A stretch of 8,541 nucleotides of DNA, taken from positions 1 to 8,541 of the forward strand of contig JAITDV010000530.1 of the NCBI GenBank assembly GCA_031282385.1. The letters run 5' to 3'. Position 1 is the first letter of the stretch. Every line of letters starts with the position of its first letter. The notes below the pieces were generated by a model. That model saw only the letters and a list, made by a program, of their open reading frames with translations. It made no database searches and was not told the origin of the DNA. The DNA comes from Planctomycetaceae bacterium (GTDB taxonomy: Bacteria; Planctomycetota; Planctomycetia; Pirellulales; Thermoguttaceae). A program made the translations under genes and the position numbers. Positions 5,335-8,541 of the stretch are shown here, one piece after another.

Positions 5335-7050
5335 ATGGACAATAAACATAAAGAATTATGGGTTGGCGTAACGGTTCTTGCTGCAATTGTCAGTTTGATT
5401 GTTCTGGCGGTTTATTTTGGCAAGGGCGAGAGTGTACGTTTTGGTGATGAATACACGATCAAGGTTCGTTTTCAACGTACACCTGGAATTGCGAAGCGGT
5501 CGCCGGTTTACAAAAACGGTGTTAAGATTGGCGTGGTAACGAATGTTGAGCTTGTGGATGAAGACCGTGAGGTTGAGATTACAATACGGCTTCCTGAATC
5601 GCGGAAAATTTATACTAATGAGGAATGCCGTGTGCGTCAAACTGTAATCATGGGCGATGCTACTCTTGAATTTGTCAAAGACTTAAATTTTAAGGGTGAA
5701 ATTGAGCTTGTCGGTACTGATTCGCCTCCGCTTGTTGGGCGTGAGTCGAGTGATATTTTGCGAAGTTTTACGAATCTTGAAGGTGATTTGAATAAGACAT
5801 TGCAAGTTGTCGGCACGGCGGTTGAGCGTATTGGCGAGTTTGTTGACAGGGCGAATATAATTATTGGTTCGCCTGAAGATGCAACGAAACGGCATGATAA
5901 TATTGATGCGGTTGTTGCGGAGTTGCAGCAGACAATGTTGGCAATAAGAACTTTCTCAAACAAGACGAGTAATATTGTAAATGATCCTGAATTGCAAAAA
6001 AACATCAAGCAGATTATCAATTCATTGCCTGATATTATGAACAAATCTCAAACGATTTTTACGGAAATGGAACGGTTGATTGCTGATGGTCGCGGTTTTA
6101 TAAAACATGGCAATGAATCGCTTGGGAAAGTTGATGTTGTTGTTGATAATGTAACGAAAATTACGGGCAAAGCGCAGAACGATATTCCTGCAATAATGGA
6201 CGCGCTGAAAAATGCATCAACAAAATTACAATCTTTATTCGACGAACTCATTGTAATTTTCAAGTCATTTCAAAACACTGAAGGTACATTGGGGAAGATT
6301 TTGCATGATCCGGAAGCGTATCAGAAGTTGTTGTTGACGCTTGACAATATTGAGAAAACAACGCGTGAAGTGAATCTTTTGATTCGCACGGATGTAAAAC
6401 CGATTTCAACTAATCTGCGTATGTTTACAGATGAGATTGCGCGTGATCCGTCTGTGTTTATCCGCAACCTAATTAAAAAACGTCCGCCGGTAAAGAGCAG
6501 TTTACCGGTTTGGGGAGATGATCTTGGGAGTGATAAGTTGCTTAGTTCTGTTAGCGGTTGTTATGCGGTTCAAGGCGATTATTGGAGTGAAAGAGTAAAT
6601 GATTGTACAGACAATTATGATAATAATTTTGAGTTACCATGTTGTACGGAGTGTTATTGTTATCCGTGTTGTTGCGAGTCGGAGAGAAAATTTTCGTTTT
6701 TGATTCCAGATTGTTTAGCAATGTTATTTAAGGGCAACAAGAAAAAAACAACTTGCCCAACTTGTAACAATCCTAATTGCAGCAACGGTGATTTTTGCAA
6801 TAAATCAATTTACGAAAACAAAAATTATACAAGAAATAATTTGACCGCTGACAATAAACAAAATTATCAAAAAACAGAAAAATATATAGAACCTACAAAA
6901 AAGAATATTCCAACAGAGACAGAAATTGATAATGACGGCGTTATTATAAATACAGACCCGCGTTATCCAGCACTTGCTGGAAAAGCAGAAATCATTCAAA
7001 TGTCATTCAAAAAAATTAACAACAACACTAAAACACATAATAAAAAATAA
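5335..7050 (+). CDS. mlaD: MlaD-family MCE protein with cysteine-rich C-terminal extension
   Basis: Membrane-anchored MCE subunit that binds and conducts lipid for the MlaE/MlaF transporter; MCE proteins form hexameric rings on the outer face of the inner membrane. One membrane segment (about 8-28, LWVGVTVLAAIVSLIVLAVYF) is followed by the MCE domain (about 38-115, with VRFQRTPGIAKRSPVYKNGVKIGVV). A long helical, probably coiled-coil region runs to about residue 380 and ends at IKKRPPVKSSLPVWGDDLGS. The last 170 residues are unusual: 14 cysteines lie between 409 and 488, including CCTECYCYPCCC (436-447) and a C474-x2-C477-x4-C482-x5-C488 cluster, then an Asn/Lys/Thr-rich tail. The protein (571 aa) is much longer than E. 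coli MlaD (183 aa). Start ATG at 5335; no Shine-Dalgarno. It follows mlaF on the same strand. The MCE call is firm; the extension has no recognised function. Confidence 0.9.
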   Translation: MDNKHKELWVGVTVLAAIVSLIVLAVYFGKGESVRFGDEYTIKVRFQRTPGIAKRSPVYKNGVKIGVVTNVELVDEDREVEITIRLPESRKIYTNEECRVRQTVIMGDATLEFVKDLNFKGEIELVGTDSPPLVGRESSDILRSFTNLEGDLNKTLQVVGTAVERIGEFVDRANIIIGSPEDATKRHDNIDAVVAELQQTMLAIRTFSNKTSNIVNDPELQKNIKQIINSLPDIMNKSQTIFTEMERLIADGRGFIKHGNESLGKVDVVVDNVTKITGKAQNDIPAIMDALKNASTKLQSLFDELIVIFKSFQNTEGTLGKILHDPEAYQKLLLTLDNIEKTTREVNLLIRTDVKPISTNLRMFTDEIARDPSVFIRNLIKKRPPVKSSLPVWGDDLGSDKLLSSVSGCYAVQGDYWSERVNDCTDNYDNNFELPCCTECYCYPCCCESERKFSFLIPDCLAMLFKGNKKKTTCPTCNNPNCSNGDFCNKSIYENKNYTRNNLTADNKQNYQKTEKYIEPTKKNIPTETEIDNDGVIINTDPRYPALAGKAEIIQMSFKKINNNTKTHNKK

Positions 7051-7065
7051 CAACACCGAAACGTT

Positions 7066-7097
7066 AAAACAGGCTTTTAAATTGTTCACAGTTTAAA
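7066..7097 (+). repeat. Scrambled relic of the 105-bp repeat
   Basis: AAAACAGGCTTTTA, identical to the stem 3' arm of copy E, is followed directly by AATTGTTCACAGTTTAAA, which resembles the left end of the family. In intact copies the order is the opposite, so this is a rearranged or internally deleted remnant. It fills part of the 98-bp mlaD-DUF2088 gap. Confidence 0.4.
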
Positions 7098-7148
7098 ATA
7101 ATTCCATATTTAATCGAACGTAAAATTAAAAACAAAAATTAAAATTAA

Positions 7149-8435
7149 ATGACTTGGTTTCAAGAAGAAAAATCGTTACAAAAACAAGACGTAATAAATC
7201 TGGCAACTCGTTTTGCCGAAACTGCGAGGGAACGAATTTGCCGTTATCCCAAACGAGTTTTATTATTGCCGCCTGATATAACACGCGCTCACAGCGGTGC
7301 AGGTTATATTACGGAAGAGTTGTACAAAATATTTGCAAAGGACGCAGAAGTAGTTCTTATTCCGACGCTCGGTCAACACGTTCCGCATACTCCGGAACAA
7401 AATAAATGGATGTTTGGAACAGTGCCGGAAGAAAAAATTTATAAACACGATTGGCGGGCGGATTCAAAAAAAATCGGAGAAATTTCAGCGGATTTTGTCA
7501 AGGAGATTTCGGGCGGCAAAGCAGATTGGGCGATTCCGGTTGCGTTGAATCGGCGTTTATTTGACGAGAAGTGGGATTTGATTCTCAATATCGGTCATGT
7601 TGTCCCGCATGAAGTGCTTGGATTTGCAAATCATAACAAAAACTATTTTATTGGTCTTGGCGGCAAGGAAATGATTTGTGCGTCTCATTTGATGGCGGCG
7701 TGTTGTGGAATAGAGAATAATCTTGGAGTGTTGACGACGCCGCTTCGGGCATGTTACAACAAGGCAGAGTCAGAATTTTTGGGACATTTACCGGATGCGT
7801 ATTTTCAAGTTGTGATGGCTTATAATTCGGCGGGAGAATTGATACATACTGGAGTTTACGCAGGTGATGATGTTGAAACGTATCTTGCGGCGGCGAAGGC
7901 TTCGCAGAAACAAAATATAACTGTTGTACCGCCGCTTAAAAAAGTTGTTGCGGTCATGCAGGGTGATGAATTTTACAGTACGTGGGTTGCTAACAAGGCG
8001 ATTTATCGTACAAGAAAGGCAATGGCTGACGGCGGTGAATTATTGATAATTGCGCCGGGCTTAAAGCGATTCGGCGAACAACCTGAAGTTGATAATTTGA
8101 TTCGAAAGTATGGATATGTTGGAACGGAAAAAGTAATGAAGTTATATCGCGAATGTCCGGCAAATGGCGATTTGAAAGATTTAGCAGTTGGCACGGCTCA
8201 TTTGATACATGGTTCGTCTGAAGGACGGTTCAAAATCACTTATGCTCCAGGACATGTTTCGAAATCCGATATGAATCTGGTCAATTTTGAATACGCCGAT
8301 TACAACGAAACAATAAAACGTTATGACCCAAATAAACTAAAAAACGGTTTCAATACTTTACCAGACGGTGAAGAAATCTACTTCATCAGCACCCCGTCCG
8401 CAGGTCTATGGTCAACCGCAGAAAGATTAAAATAA
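7149..8435 (+). CDS. LarA-family (DUF2088) nickel-pincer-type racemase/epimerase-like protein
   Basis: Homologue of the lactate racemase LarA, whose members isomerise 2-hydroxy acids with a nickel-pincer nucleotide cofactor. The 428-aa length fits the family (about 420-430). The N-terminal PPDITRAHSGAG (41-52) corresponds to the LarA DxTRP motif, with Ala in place of Pro, and LGQHVPH gives H77, the likely counterpart of H108. H154 (VVPHEVLGF), K164 (NHNKN) and H180 (CASH) are spaced exactly as H174, K184 and H200 of Lactobacillus plantarum LarA, the residues that hold nickel and the pincer lysine. The C-terminal half contains LLIIAPGLKRFG and a YGYVGTEKVM segment. The substrate cannot be assigned: many homologues act on other 2-hydroxy or sugar acids. 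Larger cofactor genes (larB, larC, larE) are not in view. ATG at 7149 in an A/T-only leader without Shine-Dalgarno; 98 bp after mlaD, so co-transcription is possible. Confidence 0.85.
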   Translation: MTWFQEEKSLQKQDVINLATRFAETARERICRYPKRVLLLPPDITRAHSGAGYITEELYKIFAKDAEVVLIPTLGQHVPHTPEQNKWMFGTVPEEKIYKHDWRADSKKIGEISADFVKEISGGKADWAIPVALNRRLFDEKWDLILNIGHVVPHEVLGFANHNKNYFIGLGGKEMICASHLMAACCGIENNLGVLTTPLRACYNKAESEFLGHLPDAYFQVVMAYNSAGELIHTGVYAGDDVETYLAAAKASQKQNITVVPPLKKVVAVMQGDEFYSTWVANKAIYRTRKAMADGGELLIIAPGLKRFGEQPEVDNLIRKYGYVGTEKVMKLYRECPANGDLKDLAVGTAHLIHGSSEGRFKITYAPGHVSKSDMNLVNFEYADYNETIKRYDPNKLKNGFNTLPDGEEIYFISTPSAGLWSTAERLK

Positions 8436-8442
8436 AAATGGC

Positions 8443-8538
8443 TATATGTTCGTACTATAAATTGCAGGACTCAAGAGCCTGCTTTCCGATAGGCAAGCAG
8501 GCGACTGTGAAGAGAATTTAAAGTGTGAACAGTTTAAA
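8443..8538 (-). repeat. 105-bp inverted-end repeat, copy G, downstream of the DUF2088 gene
   Basis: Reverse-oriented, starting 8 bp after the stop codon. It has the best stem of the family: GCCTGCTT and AAGCAGGC pair at 8 of 8 across a 10-nt loop (8478-8503). It lacks the 8 nt (TTTTACGC) that follow the stem in other copies, so the element is slightly shorter. Like copy C after epmB, its right end faces the preceding gene's stop codon. Confidence 0.85.
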
Positions 8539-8541
8539 ACA

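Noticed and set aside
4576..6263. Several minus-strand open frames of 70-135 codons under mlaF and mlaD
   Set aside because: They lie wholly within strongly supported plus-strand genes and show no domain similarity.
307..8538. CRISPR array as explanation for the repeated sequence
   Set aside because: Copies are about 105 bp, diverged, in both orientations and separated by genes; there are no regular spacers and no cas genes.

Overview
The window looks like an AT-rich (about 40% G+C by eye) chromosomal segment from a planctomycete-like bacterium. The placement rests on remembered family features. The MlaE-type permease ends in an HYW-like/LISCHQGF/AEGVG tail typical of Planctomycetota, the mlaE-mlaF-mlaD order and the long MlaD fit that group, and the EF-P N-terminus (FVKPGKGQALYKCKLRNL) is close to planctomycete forms. 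No rRNA, tRNA, CRISPR array or intact transposase gene is visible.

Layout. Positions 1-201 (minus strand) hold the first 67 codons of elongation factor P (efp). A 620-bp divergent intergenic region follows, and then epmB (824-1813, plus), the radical-SAM lysine 2,3-aminomutase that makes the beta-lysine used to modify EF-P. Next comes a 960-bp gene-free stretch filled with repeats and a decayed inverted-repeat element. After it, all on the plus strand, lie mlaE (2791-3720), mlaF (4265-5071), mlaD (5335-7050) and a LarA-family (DUF2088) protein (7149-8435).

How the genes work together. efp and epmB form one functional pair: EF-P rescues ribosomes stalled on proline runs, carries Lys34 at the tip loop, and EpmB supplies (R)-beta-lysine for that residue. 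The ligase EpmA is not in the window. mlaE/F/D encode the permease, ATPase and substrate-binding MCE subunits of a lipid ABC transporter of the cell envelope. The LarA-like protein keeps the nickel-pincer ligand spacing, but its substrate is unknown.

The most unusual content is between the genes. A ~105-bp repeat with imperfect 19-bp inverted ends and a central GCCTGCTT/AAGCAGGC stem-loop occurs six times, plus one scrambled relic, in 8.5 kb. Two further MITE-like families are present: a 125/163-bp element with 17-bp inverted ends flanked by TA, and a 169-bp element flanked by TTA. Both sit in one copy of the first repeat, giving a layered insertion history in the mlaE-mlaF gap. A fourth structure is a 422-bp segment bounded by 31-bp imperfect inverted repeats. 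MlaD has an unusual 14-cysteine C-terminal extension.
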